From assembly GCF_004343255.1 (NCBI RefSeq), contig NZ_SMDD01000001.1:1443068-1507067 (forward strand): a stretch of 64,000 nt of DNA, given 5' to 3'. This document shows positions 43,718 to 56,800 of the stretch, piece by piece. Origin of the DNA: Laceyella sacchari. Lineage in GTDB: Bacteria; Bacillota; Bacilli; Thermoactinomycetales; Thermoactinomycetaceae. Positions within the stretch are counted from its first letter, which is position 1. Every line of letters starts with the position of its first letter. A model generated the notes under the pieces. The model made no database searches and was not told the DNA's origin. It saw only the letters and a program-made list of their open reading frames with translations. A program made the translations under genes and the position numbers.

Positions 43718-45340
43718 TCACTTCCTTTTTGTCGGGGATCGCAAGCGAATCTCATCTTGCGTAAACAGCATTTTGGGACGCCTGGTCATCATTTTCTGCG
43801 GCAGGCGCAAAACGAAATCTTTCCAATCAGACAGGTAAATAGGCGCAGCCGGAGAAACATAGGGAACACCAAAACTCTTTAATTTGACCAAATGAATCGA
43901 GAGAATGAGAAAATAAAAGATCACGCCAAACAATCCCAAGACACCGGCGCAAATCATCGCCCCAAACCGTAACACACGCATGCTGATACCGCCCGCATAC
44001 TGTGGAATGACAAAAGAAGAAATCGCCGTCAACGACACCACAATCACCATGATCGGGCTAACAATGCCCGCTTGTACCGCCGCTTCGCCGATCACCAGCC
44101 CCCCAACCAAGCCAACCGTTTGTCCCACCGGTTTGGGCAGGCGCAACCCCGCTTCACGCAAAATTTCAATGGCAATCTCCATGACAAAAGATTCAATGAT
44201 AGATGGAAACGGGACCCCTTCCCTCGTGGCTGCAATCGAAATAGCCAACGTGGTAGGAATAAGCCCTTGATGAAAGGAGACGAAAGCGATATAGATGGAA
44301 GGGAGAAAGATGGTAAGAAATGCGGCAAAATAACGCAACAGGCGAATCAGGGAACCCGGAATCCATCGTTCATAATAATCTTCAGGTGACTGAAGCAACA
44401 TCGCGAACGTGACGGGAGCGATTAAGGCAAAGGGGGTGCCGTCAAGTAGAATAACCACCCGCCCTTCCAACAGCGCGGCGACGATGCGGTCGGGCCGTTC
44501 CGTACTTTGCAATTGGGGAAAGAGCGTCACATGATTCTCTTCGATCAGTTGCTCAATATAACCGGATTCCGGTATATCATCCAATTCAATCATGTTGTCG
44601 ATTCGTCGTTCTACCTCTTGAAGCAAATCTTCATTGACAATGCCCTCAAAATAAACAATGGCCAACTCTTTTTTGGTGCGTTGGCCCACATGCTTCGTGA
44701 TGACTGACAGATTGGGATTGGCCACTTGTTGGCGCAAAATGGCCAGATTATCCTGAAGGCTTTCGTTAAAACCCAACCGCGGACCTCTAACCAAAGCCTC
44801 CGTCAGCGGCTCGGCAAATTTGCGCGACTTTTTATTCTTGGTATTGATCACCAATACCTCGTCAGCACCCTCAATCCACAATGCCGCATTTCCGTGAAAG
44901 ACATGAGATGATACGTCGGATACCGCTACTTTAATCACATCATTCACAGTAAGAAAACGATCCTTTATGATATCCAGCAGGTTGGACGGCATATTGGCCC
45001 CATCGACCTCATCGGAAAGTCGAAAATTCATTAACAAGGGCTTCAAGACATACTCATTAATTACAATGCTATTTGCCAATTCGTTCAAGAATATCAATAC
45101 GGCGCGAATGTTGGTACCTCGTAAATAAAACTCCCTCGTCCGCAGTTCTGTGCGGGTACCGATCTCCTCAATCAAACGCTGAAACGGATCTACGAACGCC
45201 TGGTTTGCCCCGCCACCGCTCGGTATCCCATCCTCCCTTACCCCCGGCGACGCGGACGGCTCAGTAGCCGACATCTTCTTCGGAGAAAGCGGCCGGGCCT
45301 TTCTTATCCGCGATGTTTTGCGCTTCCGTCCATCTGTCAT
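43718..45340 (-). CDS. gerKA: Spore germination protein (GerA type)
   Basis: The A subunit of the germinant receptor, 540 residues: a charged, Ser/Pro-rich N-terminal region, a soluble domain (FRLSDEVDGANMP, VNDVIKVAVSDVSSHVFHG, ALVRGPRLGFNESLQDNLAILR), then membrane helices with DGTPFALIAPVTF and GEAAVQAGIVSPIMVIVVS. ATG at 45338-45340 is seven bases from AAAGGGGG; an earlier in-frame start gives 23 unconserved residues. First gene of the gerABC-like operon, probably made in the forespore; no clear sigma-G promoter was found. Confidence 0.93.
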   Translation of the reverse strand: MTDGRKRKTSRIRKARPLSPKKMSATEPSASPGVREDGIPSGGGANQAFVDPFQRLIEEIGTRTELRTREFYLRGTNIRAVLIFLNELANSIVINEYVLKPLLMNFRLSDEVDGANMPSNLLDIIKDRFLTVNDVIKVAVSDVSSHVFHGNAALWIEGADEVLVINTKNKKSRKFAEPLTEALVRGPRLGFNESLQDNLAILRQQVANPNLSVITKHVGQRTKKELAIVYFEGIVNEDLLQEVERRIDNMIELDDIPESGYIEQLIEENHVTLFPQLQSTERPDRIVAALLEGRVVILLDGTPFALIAPVTFAMLLQSPEDYYERWIPGSLIRLLRYFAAFLTIFLPSIYIAFVSFHQGLIPTTLAISIAATREGVPFPSIIESFVMEIAIEILREAGLRLPKPVGQTVGLVGGLVIGEAAVQAGIVSPIMVIVVSLTAISSFVIPQYAGGISMRVLRFGAMICAGVLGLFGVIFYFLILSIHLVKLKSFGVPYVSPAAPIYLSDWKDFVLRLPQKMMTRRPKMLFTQDEIRLRSPTKRK

Positions 45341-45457
45341 CCCACATCCCCCTTTCTCTGCGAAACTGGCCCACGGAACGTCGGTTTTCCTTATTTTGGA
45401 CAGAACCACACTTCTTCATACGGCATAAATTGGCAACCGCACCTTCTTTTCACGCAC

Positions 45458-45495
45458 AAAAAAAACCACAGTTCGTTATCATCGAACTGCGGTTT
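45458..45495 (-). terminator. Terminator after thrS
   Basis: AACCGCAGTTCG/CGAACTGTGGTT stem followed by TTTTTT on the minus strand, about 18 bases after the thrS stop. Confidence 0.92.
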
Positions 45496-45512
45496 ATGGA
45501 ATGGATTTCCCC

Positions 45513-47459
45513 TTAGTTTTTCACCAGCAACCCTTTGTTCCCCACTTCTTCCTTGAGGAGGTTGGCGAAGGCGTCTACCGTCATCACACCTAGATCCCCT
45601 TCACCATAACGGCGCACCGCAACAGAACGGGATGCTTGTTCTTTCTCCCCGATCACCAAGGTGTACGGGATTTTCTCTGTTTGCGATTTTCTGATCTTAT
45701 AGCCGAGCTTCTCGTCACTATTGTCAAACTCCACTCGCAATCCGGCTCTGGTCAAGACATCTGCCACTTCTTGCGCATAAGTGTCAAACACTTTGCTTAC
45801 CGTCAGCACGCGAGCTTGCACTGGTGCCAACCAAGCCGGAAATGCTCCTTTGTATTGCTCGATGAGGAAAGCGACAAAGCGCTCCATCGTTCCCACAATA
45901 CCGCGGTGGAGGACAACCGGGCGGTGCATCTTGCCATCTTCGCCCATGTACTCCAATTCAAACCGCATCGGCAATTGGAAGTCCAGTTGCACAGTAGACA
46001 AGGTCTCATCTTTTCCCAACGCCGTTTTGACTTGAACATCCAATTTCGGACCATAGAAAGCCGCCTCACCCGGGGCAATCACATAGTCCAATCCCATGTC
46101 ATCCATGGTTTCTTTCAACATACCTTGCGCCAATTCCCACATCTCATCATTTTGGATGTATTTCTCCTTATCTTCCGGATCGCGGAAAGACAAGCGGTGA
46201 TAGTAATCCGTGATACCAAAATCCTTGTACACTTGCTCAATGAGCCGCACTACTCGGGTAAATTCTTCTTTGATCTGATCCGGGCGGCAGAAGATGTGGG
46301 CATCATTCAAGGTCATCACCCGCACCCGTTGCAAACCGGCTAAGGCCCCCGACATCTCATAGCGGTGCATCATGCCCAGCTCAGCGATCCGGATCGGCAG
46401 GTCGCGGTAGCTATGCAAGCGGGATTTGTACACCATCATATGGTGTGGGCAGTTCATTGGCCGCAACACCAACTCTTCTTGGTCGATCTTCATCACCGGA
46501 TACATGTCTTCTTTGTAATGTTCCCAATGGCCCGATGTTTTGTAGAGATCCACGTTGGCCAAATGGGGGGTGTACACATGCTCATAACCCAAACGCTCTT
46601 CCAAGTCCACAATGTAACGCTCGATGATGCGGCGGATTTTGGCCCCTTTTGGCAACCAGATCGGCAAGCCTTGACCCACGTCTTTGGATAAGGTGAACAA
46701 GCCCAATTCTTTGCCCAGCTTGCGATGGTCGCGTTGTTTAGCCTCTTCCAACAGCTTCAAATGGGCATCCAGTTCTTCTTTTTTATTAAAAGCCACGGCA
46801 TAGATGCGGGTCAGCATCTCCCGGTCGGAATCCCCACGCCAGTATGCCCCGGAAATGTTCATCAGCTTGAATGCTTTCACCTTGCCCGTAGAAGGCAGGT
46901 GTGGGCCACGGCACAAATCTACAAACTCGCCCTGACGATAGATGGTAATCACTTCATCTTCCGGCAAGTCTTGAATCAACTCCACCTTGAAACGATCCTC
47001 CCGCTCAGCGAAAAACTTGATCGCTTCGTCGCGGGACAGCACTTCGCGCTCCAACGGCAGATTTTCCTTGATGATCTTCTTCATCTCTGCCTCAATTTTG
47101 GGCAGATCTTCCGGAGTGAAAGTATGGTCAGCAAAATCATAGTAAAACCCGTTTTCAATCACCGGACCGATCGCGAACTTGACACCAGGATACAGGCGGG
47201 ACACCGCTTGAGCCATAACATGGGCCGCGGTGTGGCGCATCACGTCAACCCCCTCAGCTTCCTTTAGGGTCAACAGTTCCAAATCGCCGTCTTCTTCGAT
47301 CGTGCGCATCAAATCCAACACTTTTCCATTCAGTTTGGCGGCCACCGCTTCCTTCGCCAAGCTACGTGAAATGGACGCGGCAATTTCCTTAAACGTGGTG
47401 CCAGCTGGATATTCTCTCTCCGAACCATCTTTTAACCTGATCTTCAGCTGTTCTGCCAC
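45513..47459 (-). CDS. thrS: Threonine-tRNA ligase
   Basis: Threonyl-tRNA synthetase, 648 residues: N-terminal TGS domain ([21 protein letters not shown]), editing domain ([12 protein letters not shown], and [12 protein letters not shown]), class II catalytic core with motif 2-like [12 protein letters not shown], the zinc ligands, motif 3 [11 protein letters not shown], and a C-terminal anticodon-binding domain. The start is GTG 47457-47459, well spaced after AAAGAGGTG; 29 further upstream codons belong to the leader. Expression is controlled by the T-box leader. The gene directly follows the NRPS operon but has its own promoter. Confidence 0.97.
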   Translation of the reverse strand: MAEQLKIRLKDGSEREYPAGTTFKEIAASISRSLAKEAVAAKLNGKVLDLMRTIEEDGDLELLTLKEAEGVDVMRHTAAHVMAQAVSRLYPGVKFAIGPVIENGFYYDFADHTFTPEDLPKIEAEMKKIIKENLPLEREVLSRDEAIKFFAEREDRFKVELIQDLPEDEVITIYRQGEFVDLCRGPHLPSTGKVKAFKLMNISGAYWRGDSDREMLTRIYAVAFNKKEELDAHLKLLEEAKQRDHRKLGKELGLFTLSKDVGQGLPIWLPKGAKIRRIIERYIVDLEERLGYEHVYTPHLANVDLYKTSGHWEHYKEDMYPVMKIDQEELVLRPMNCPHHMMVYKSRLHSYRDLPIRIAELGMMHRYEMSGALAGLQRVRVMTLNDAHIFCRPDQIKEEFTRVVRLIEQVYKDFGITDYYHRLSFRDPEDKEKYIQNDEMWELAQGMLKETMDDMGLDYVIAPGEAAFYGPKLDVQVKTALGKDETLSTVQLDFQLPMRFELEYMGEDGKMHRPVVLHRGIVGTMERFVAFLIEQYKGAFPAWLAPVQARVLTVSKVFDTYAQEVADVLTRAGLRVEFDNSDEKLGYKIRKSQTEKIPYTLVIGEKEQASRSVAVRRYGEGDLGVMTVDAFANLLKEEVGNKGLLVKN

Positions 47460-47487
47460 TGTTAAACACCTCTTTTTAGGTAAAATA

Positions 47488-47765
47488 AAAAACGTCCCCG
47501 CCGCCTCATTAAATGAGGGACGAGAACGTTGTTCCCGTGGTTCCACCCTGATTTGATGGGTTCCCCAATAGGGGCAAACGCCATCCTTGTTGGTGTATAA
47601 CGTACACCCCGGCCATCATTTCATAAGTCGCCTTACTCCCTGATGGCAGCTTGGAAAGTGGTATCCGCTAAAAGTCCTATGGGCGTGCTTGCAGCCACGG
47701 CAACGCCTCTCTGATGCATAGGTTTCTTTAGGGCATGTCTTTCCGCATCGCTGTGAAAAATAAAT
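47488..47765 (-). promoter_or_regulatory. T-box riboswitch leader of thrS
   Basis: The minus-strand leader contains the conserved T-box sequence AGGGTGGAACCACGGG (47534-47549), directly followed by a terminator hairpin (47488-47525) ending in TTTTTTATTTT. The upstream part has stem I-like elements (GCGGAAAGACATG and AGAGAGGCGTTGCCGTGG). A candidate specifier codon ACC, for threonine, lies at 47660-47662. Uncharged tRNA-Thr should bind and prevent termination, raising thrS expression when threonine is scarce. Confidence 0.93.
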
Positions 47766-47774
47766 TTGTTTATG

Positions 47775-47803
47775 ATTATAGTGCCCTATCACCGCGTTGT
47801 CAA
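47775..47803 (-). promoter_or_regulatory. Consensus sigma-A promoter for thrS
   Basis: On the minus strand TTGACA (47798-47803) and TATAAT (47775-47780), both perfect, with exactly 17 bases between. It lies between the end of the NRPS gene and the T-box leader. Confidence 0.92.
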
Positions 47804-47821
47804 CCATATTTGTTTACTTTA

Positions 47822-47848
47822 GCGGGCAAGTGTTAAAACTTGCCCGCC
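47822..47848 (-). terminator. Hairpin after the NRPS gene
   Basis: GCGGGCAAGT/ACTTGCCCGC stem shortly after the NRPS stop. The sequence after it on the minus strand (TAAAGTAAAC) has few T, so termination would be weak or may depend on other factors. Confidence 0.55.
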
Positions 47849-47854
47849 ATCACT

Positions 47855-50800
47855 TCACTTAATCAACACTTTACTTCGGCAGTGGTCGATAATCCGTTCC
47901 AAGTTCCCTTTGTAATTCGCGGCGAACCGTTCCATCGTCTCCCGGTAAAATAGGGTGCTTTGATAACGGATCAGGATGAGGAGTTCGCCGTTCTCCACAA
48001 AGATGTTGAAATCCATTTTGTAAGGCCATTTGGTGAGCGGATTGATTCCTTGCCCCACAGGCATTTCAGACAAACGATACTCTTCTTTCTCCATATCCCG
48101 CACAAATTCACCTTGATAGTTAAAGTTGATCTCCGCTCTTGGTGGCAGGTGCAACGCTTGTTTGAGAGCAGGGTCCGTCAAATATTTCATGATGCCATAT
48201 CCCACACCTTTATGGGGAACTTGGCGCAAGGCTTCTTTCACTTTGTCGATGGTGCGTCTTAAATCCCTTTGATCCGCTTCCAATATGACCGGATAAATGG
48301 AGGTAAACCAACCGACTGTGCGGGTGAGGTCCACACCCTCGATGATTTCCTCCCGTCCGTGTCCCTCCAGATCAACGGCGACCTTGCCTCCGACCCATTC
48401 CGATACCGTTTGTGCCAAGGCAGCCAGCAAGAGGTCGTTCACCTCGGTTTGATAGGCGCGATGCGCATGTGTGAGCAACTCTTTGGTTTCCTCAGCGTGC
48501 AGGCGCATGGTGATCGTGTGCAAGTCTTGGAATAAATACGTTTCCTCCCCGCGCTTGTCAATGGGTAGTTTCGGCACCCGTTCATCCGCCATCCGCTCCC
48601 AATATGCACGCTCTTTCAGGAATTCCGCAGAGTTGGCATAGTGGGACAATTGATGGCTCCATTCTTTGAATGAAGTCGTTTTGGCCGGCAAAACAATCTC
48701 CTTGCCCGATAGCGCCTGTTCATAAGCACTGTCCAAATCCTCAGAGATGATCCGCCATGATACTGCATCAATGACCAAGTGATGGATGATCAGAAGCAGA
48801 TAATCCCCATCATCCGCATGAAAGACGGCAAGCTTGACCAAGGGGCCCTCTGCCAATTTGATCGAACGATGAAGACGATTCGCTTCTTGTTCGATGCGTT
48901 TGGCTATGTTCGCCTCCCCAGCTAAGTTAAATTCCTCCAAGGTGAAGTGCACCCCGTCGCGTCCGCGGTTAAAGAGGCGAATGCGTCCCTCCTCCCGCCA
49001 GCAAACCATCCGCAACGCATCGTGATGTTCAGTGATTTTGGTGAACGCTTTGCGCAAAGCGGCTGTTTTCCAGCCCTCTTCCCGCTTAAGGATAATCGCC
49101 ATGTTCCAATGGTCAACCGTTTCGTTCATGTCAAAAATCCAGTGCTGAATCGGAGTTAACGGGACTTCGCCGACAACAAGATCCTGTTCAGACTCCGTCT
49201 CCAGTGTCCGTAACGCAGGAGCCAACTCCGCAATCGTCGGATGCCGGAAGAGATCCTTTAAGCGCATTTTCAGCTGGTGCTGTGCCAGGCGGGCCGCCAC
49301 CTGCATCGCTTTGATCGAATCACCGCCCAATTCAAAAAATGGATCGTGCACACCAACGCGCTCGATATGGAGCACTTCTTGCCACACCTCGGCCAGCACA
49401 CGCTCCACCGGGGTTCGTGGAGGCACATACTCCCGCAACGCGTTTCCCGTTTCCGGGATGGGCAAAGCCCGCTTATCCACCTTGCCGTTGGCCGTCAGCG
49501 GAAGTTCAGCCAACTCCACAAAGTGAGTTGGCACCATGTAATCAGGCAATTCCCGGGCCAAATGTGCCCGCAAATCTTCGATCAGGCAATCATCAGACGT
49601 CGTGTAGTAAACGCACAATTCCTGTCTCCCATCGGGCATGGTCTGTGTGAGCGCAACAGCCTCTTTCACCGCCTCATGCTGCAACAGACTCGCGCTGATC
49701 TCTCCCAGTTCGATTCGATATCCGCGAATCTTCACCTGATCATCGATCCGCCCCAGGAATTCCAAGCTCCCATCTGGCAACCACTTGACCAAGTCTCCGG
49801 TCTTGTAGAGTCGCTCACCCAAGTCAAACGGACTTTCGACAAACTTTTCCGCTGTCAGCTCCGGAAGATGCAGGTATCCCCGAGCCAGACCGACGCCGCT
49901 GACGCACAGCTCACCTGGAACGCCGATCGGTTGCAACTGATGGTGCTTGTTTAAGACGTAAACACGGTGGTTGTCAATCGGCTTCCCGATTAGGATCGGC
50001 TCATCTGCTTTCAGCTCACAGCTTGTCGTTACCACGGTGTTCTCAGTAGGTCCGTAATTGTTGATGACGGCATATGTTTGCGGAACCATCCGTTGCAATC
50101 GGTCACCGCCGACAAGCAACGTTTTCAGAGTGCTGTTGGGCAATTGCATGAATTGCTCCGCCACTTGGGTCGGCAAAAAGCTGATCGTCACTCCTTGTTG
50201 TTCCATGTAGCGATTGAGGGCTTCTATTTCATAACGCAATTCCTCGTCAATGATGATGAGGGCCGCTCCCGCTACCAAAGTGGGGAAAATCTCCCAGACG
50301 GAGGCGTCGAAACCGACTCCGGCATATTTGGTCATCCGGTCTTCTTCCGTCACATGGAACCGGCGGTTATGCCAAGTAATCAGATTTACTAACGCTTTGT
50401 GCTCCACCATCACACCCTTTGGTTTACCTGTTGAGCCTGAAGTATAAATCACATACGCCAAATCATGGGGGTTATGTGACAGTGCCAGTTCCTCTCCTGC
50501 ACCTTTGCCATAATCAAAGGCACCCAAGTCTAATTGCCGGACGCTCGCCAACGCGGGAACGTCGCCATGCGTCAATACGATTTCGGCCCGGCTGTCCGCC
50601 ACCATATAGCGAATGCGTTCTTCCGGGTATTGCGGGTCTATGGGTAAATAAGCGGCTCCCGCTTTCAAAATGCCCCAAATGCCAATAATCATCTCGATAG
50701 AAGGCTTCGTGAGCAAGCCTACGATCTGCCCCCGAGCAACCCCCATTCTATGAAGCTCACCAGCCACCAGATTTGCCCGCCGGTTCAACTCACGGTAAGT

Positions 50801-53800
50801 GATCCGCTTTTGCCCATGGATCACTGCGGTTCGGTCGGGAACCAGGTTTACACGTTCAGCAAACAATTGCGTAACAGTGCGATGATGTGGATAAGGTGCT
50901 TCCGTTCGGTTAAACTCGTACAGCACTTGGGTTTTCTCCGTCTCTGTCATCAATTCCACCTGACTGATTAGCAGTTCCGGCTTTTTGGCTACTTGCTCCA
51001 AAATATGTGTAAAATGCTGTGTCATGCGACGGATAGTTGCTTCAGCGAACAAATGGGTGCTGTACTCGACGCTCCCTTCCAACCTTTCTCCTTCCGCAAT
51101 CACCCAACTGAGATCAAATTTAGCTTTTTGCCAACCCCACTCAAATGGTTGGACTTCCAAATCCGGCAACGACAAGTGGGGAGCTTCCAAGTTTTGCACG
51201 GCAAAAACCGTGTCAAACAGTGGATTGCGGCTCATATCCCGTCTCAGCCCCAGCTTTTCCAACAAGTCTTCCATGGGGTAGCTCTGATGTTCCATCACAT
51301 CAAGCACCCGCTCCTTCACGTGATTTACTAGCTGGCGGAACGATTGATCCTCCCGCACTTGATTGCGAATCGCCAGCGTGTTGGCGAACATCCCTATGAT
51401 CGGCTTCATCTCGGCATGCGTGCGCCCGGCCAGCGGGGTGCCGACAACGAAATCATCTTGCCCTGTATATTTGTTAAGCAATACGTGGTACGCCGCCAAC
51501 AGCACCATATACAAGGTCGCACCCGTTTGGCTGGCCACCTTGCGTAAGTTTTCGGTGGTGTCAGCATCTAAGCGAAAGCCGAAACGCTGTCCTTCAAAAC
51601 GTTGCACGGGTGGACGCGGCCGGTCAGTCGGCAGCTCCAAGACGGGCAAGTCCCCTGCAAACATCTCGAGCCAAAACGCTTCATGACGGCGGCGGGCCGC
51701 TTGCGCCGATTCACTCTCCTGCCATACGGCAATATCTTTAAATTGCACCGTGGGAGCTGGCAACGTTTCACCTTGATACAGTTGCATCAGATCACGAACC
51801 AAGATGTTGACTGATACCCCATCACTGACAATGTGATGCAAGTCAAGCACCAGCATGTGTTGATCAGCATTTAACCGGATTAAGCCGACTCGGAACAACG
51901 GTGCCTCATCCAAGGCAAACGGGCGAACGAATCGCCGGAGTTCAACCTCGGCTTCCACTTCGTCCTGCGCTTCCATCCATTCAATCGCGAAAGGCACGTG
52001 GGTGTGAACCTTCTGCTTCAATGCCCCACCGATCAAATGGAACGAGGTGCGCAAGCTTTCATGCCTTTCTATTAACTGCTGGCACGCCCATTGCAATCGC
52101 TCCTCTTGGAGTTTGCCATTCAGGCGGAACGCCAACGGCATGTTGTACCCTGTACCTACTCCTTCGAGTTGGCTCACCACATATAAGCGTTTTTGTGCGG
52201 ATGTGACAGGATAATATTCCTGCATTGGCGCCACTGGAATCGCTTCTTTCACATGGGCCCGACCATGGATGAATTCCGCTAACTCCTTGATCGTGGGATG
52301 CGCGAATAACTCCCGTAACGAAAGATCTACCCCCCACTCTTCTTGCAAGCGGGCCGTCAAAGCCATCGCTTTCAACGAATGTCCACCCAAGGCAAAGAAC
52401 GAATCAGTGCGGCTAATGTGCTTTACCTGTAACAACTCTTGCCAGATAGCTGCCAATTTCTGCTCTGTAGGAGTGGCTGGTGGCGTGTACGCTTCGGCTT
52501 CAGAATCCCCACACGGTTCCGGCAGGGCCTTTTTATCCACTTTGCCATTGACCGTCAGCGGCATCTGTTCCAATGGAACCCAATGGGAGGGAATCATGTA
52601 ATCAGGCAATTCTTGCGCCAGATGTGCCCGCAACTCGGCGATGTCGCAAGCTTCTTCCAATGTGAAGTAAGCGCACAGCCTTCTTTCTCCATCGGTCCCT
52701 TCCCGTGCAAGCACTACCGCTTCCCGAATCGCCGGGTGCTGCAAGAGTCTAGCCATAACTTCTCCTAGTTCAATCCGATATCCCCTGATTTTCACTTGCT
52801 CATCGACCCGGCCGATAAACTCGATCTGGCCATCAGCCGTCCACCGTACCAAGTCTCCGGTTTTATACATTTTTTCCCCCGCCGCAAACGGATTGTCGAC
52901 AAACTTTTCCGCGGTCAGGTCAGGACGATGCAGATAGCCGCGGGCCAAACTCTCCCCGCTGACGCACAACTCTCCGGGCACACCGACCGGTTGTAACTGG
53001 CCGTCGCGATTGATGACATACACCCGATTGTTGGCGACCGGCTTGCCGATGGTTATCGTTTCGCCCGGCTTTACCTGTCCGCTTGTCGTCACCACTGTAT
53101 TTTCCGTCGGACCGTAATTGTTGACGACGACATAGGGGCGCGGCTCCACTTGTTGTAAACGGTCTCCACCGACCAACAATATCCTTAAGGAACGGTTTTC
53201 CAAGCGCATGAACTGTTCGGCCACCGGTGTGGGCAAAAAGCTGATCGTGATCCCATTTTCATTCATATAACGGTTTAAACCGATCACATCATGGCGCAGC
53301 GACTCCTCAATCACATGAATGGTCGCCCCTGCGATCAAACTGGGGAAAATCTCCCAAACGGAAGCATCGAAACCGAGACCCGCGTACTTGGTTGATCTGT
53401 CTCGCTCCGTCAATCCAAATTCCCGCACATGCCAGCAGGTGAGGTTGACCAGCGAGCGGTGTTCCACCATCACCCCTTTGGGTTTTCCGGTTGATCCGGA
53501 AGTATAAATCACATAGGCCAAGTCGGCAGCTTTATTGACTAGGGGCACGGATGGTACCTCTTTGCCTGATAACTGTAATTCATCCAACGTCAAAACCGGT
53601 GCGTCTTTGATCCGTTCCTTGATCCCCGCGTGCGTCAACGTAAACGGCACTCGGCTATCCTCCAACATGTACTTGATCCGCTCCGCCGGATACGCCGGGT
53701 CGATCGGCAAAAATGCGGCCCCCGCTTTCAATACACCCAACATGGCCACAAACAGATCAAGTGATGGAGAGAACATCAATCCGATGATCTGCTCCCGTTG

Positions 53801-56800
53801 CACGCCCCGGTCACGCAACAGCTGCGCTAATTCATTGGATCGCCAATCCAGCTCGCGATAGGTGAGTGACTCTCCCTGGTACACTACCGCCGCACGCTCC
53901 GGCGTGCGCAACGCTTGTTTCACGAACAATTGATGAATCGGTTTGTCTTGCGGGTAAGAGTGAGTCGTCTTATTGAAAGTCCCTAGCAGAAGCTCTTTTT
54001 CCGCTTCGGTCACCAATACGATGTCCTGCACGCGCATCTGTGGTCGTTCCACGATTTGCTCAATGATATGGATGAAATGACCGATCATGCGCTGAACCGT
54101 TGCCTCCGTAAACAAATGGGTGCTATACTCAACGGTCCCTTGCACTTGCTCGCCTTCTGCCACCACCCAACTCATGTCGAATTTCGCCTGTTTCCACTCC
54201 ATTTCAAGCGGCGTCCATGTCAATCCAGGCAAAACGAGTGCGGACAAGTCCATGTTTTGCACGGCAAATAGTGTGTCAAACAACGGGTTGCGGCTTAAAT
54301 CGCGGGCAAGTCCCAGCTTTTCCACCAATTCTTCAAACGGGTAGTCCTGATGTTGCATCATTTTCAACACGCGTGCTTTGACTTGGGCCAAAAATTCCGC
54401 AAATGTCTGCTCAGGCTGGTGTGTGTTGCGCACAGCCAGCGTGTTGACGAACATACCGGCTACCGGTTGCATGTCTGCGTGGGAGCGGCCTGCGATGGGG
54501 GAACCGATGATAATATCTTCTTGCCCGGTGTATTTTGCCAATAGCACATGATAAGCGGCCAACAGCAACATATACAGGGTAACATTTTGCTCTTCCATCA
54601 ATCGCTTGAGTTTACGCGTCAATTCCGCGTCCAGCGCAAAGGTCACATACGCCCCATCAAACTGTTGCACGGGAGGACGCGGGAAATCGGTCGGCAATGT
54701 CAACACCGGCAACTCTCCCGCCATTTCCTGCAGCCAAAACGCTTCGTGACGCTTCCACTCGGCGCGCACCGCATCACTTTGTTGCCACACAGCAATATCT
54801 TTGTACTGCAACGGAAGCGGGGGCAGGCGCTCCCCTTCGTAGAGCCGCACCAAGTCTTGGAACAAGAGATTCATCGTCACCCCATCGGCGATCATATGGT
54901 GCAAATCCATCACCAGCACAGCCCGCTCCGGTGCAAGGCTGATCAGCCCTACTCGAAACAGCGGTGCCCGATCCAAAACAAACGGCCTGACGAACGCACG
55001 CAACTGATCCCGCATTTCCTCCTCAGACCCCGCCGTCATCTTTTGGATCACAAATGATACGTCCTGATGTACTTTTTGTTTTAGTTCCCCCTCCACCAGA
55101 TGGAAGGAAGTGCGCAAACTCTCGTGCCGGGCGATTAACTGGCCGAAAGCCCGCTCAAGCCGCTCCACTTCAATACGCCCCTGCAAATCGAAAGCCATGG
55201 GCATATTATAGCTGACACCCGATCCCTCCAGCTGGCTGACCACATACAACCGCTTTTGTTGGGAAGATGCGGGGTACCACTCCTGCGCGGGTGCTGGTTT
55301 GATCACCAGCTGTTCTGATTCCCGGCTTGCCTGCACATAGCTTGCCAGATCTCTTACCGTCGGCCGCGCGAACACTTCTTGGAGCGGCAAATCGACACGC
55401 AGTCGCTTATGCACTTGTGAAGCCAAAATCATCGCTTTCAGCGAGTGCCCGCCCAATTGGAAGAAGTTTGCCGTCACACTGACCCGCTCCAGATTCAACA
55501 CCTCTTGGAAGATCTCCGCCAAGCTGGCTTCCAGCTCATTCGCTGGGCGGACATAATCGGCTTCAGTCCGCAAGCTGTGCGTGGGCTTGGGCAAGGAACG
55601 CTTATCGACTTTCCCGTTGAACGTAAGTGGTAAATCAGCGATCTCCACAAAATAATCTGGCACCATGTATTCCGGCAATCCAGCCTGCACATGCTGGCGC
55701 AATTCGGACATTTCGCACGGCTCTCCCAACATGACATAGGCACATAAGTATGAGTGACCGTGTTCATCTTTGTCTGCGATTACAACGACTTTTTCTACTG
55801 CGGGATGCTCAAACAATTTGACTTCGATTTCACCGAGCTCAATACGGTGGCCGCGTATTTTCACCTGGCCATCCATCCGATCGATGTACTCTATGTTGCC
55901 GTCGGGCAACCACCGCACCAAATCCCCGGTACGGTACATGGTTCTGCCCGGTTCAAAGGGGTCAGGCACAAACCTTTCCGCGGTAAGCTCCGGCCGGTTG
56001 AGATACCCCAAAGCCACTCCGTCGCCGCTGACGCATAATTCACCAGGCACACCAATCGGTTGCAACTGATTGGATTTGTTCACCACATAAAGTTTGGTCG
56101 CATTGACAGGCTTACCGATGGGGACCGTTTGCTGCTCCAGCCAGTACGGTTCACACCGATACATGGTCGCATACACCGTGCCCTCAGTGGGGCCGTAGGC
56201 ATTGACAAGGCGATCATTGCCCAACACCGCCAACGCTTTGCGCACATGCTTAAGCGAGGCTTTTTCCCCACCAAATATCAGCTTCCGCAAATCGGCGAGG
56301 GCAGAGACGTTCAGATCGACAATGGTGTTGAACAATGCCGTCGTCATAAAACAGATGGTAATTTTCTCTTCTCGAATCAATGCCGTTATTTGATTCAAAT
56401 CAAGCAAAACCTCTTTGGGCGCCAACACCAATTTTGCGCCGTGAAGCAAGGACCCGAATATATCAAACACGGATCCGTCAAAGGTGAAGTTGGCGAGCTG
56501 TAGCATGGCATCTTCAGCGGTGATATCTACATCCCCCGTCTGAACGATCGTGCGTACAACGTTGTAATGGCATGAGATGCTCCCTTTGGGCGTCCCGGTA
56601 GAACCTGATGTGTAGATCACATAGATCATGTCCTCCGGCCCGCTCATAAGCGGGAGGTTGTCCCCCTCTTCGCCGGCCCAGACCTTTTCGTCAAGGATAA
56701 CAACATCTCCCATGAAAGCGGGCGGCAAACATAGATGCGGCTGTTTCACAATCAAGGAAATATGGCCGTCATCCAGCATGAATTGGATGCGTTCTTCCGG

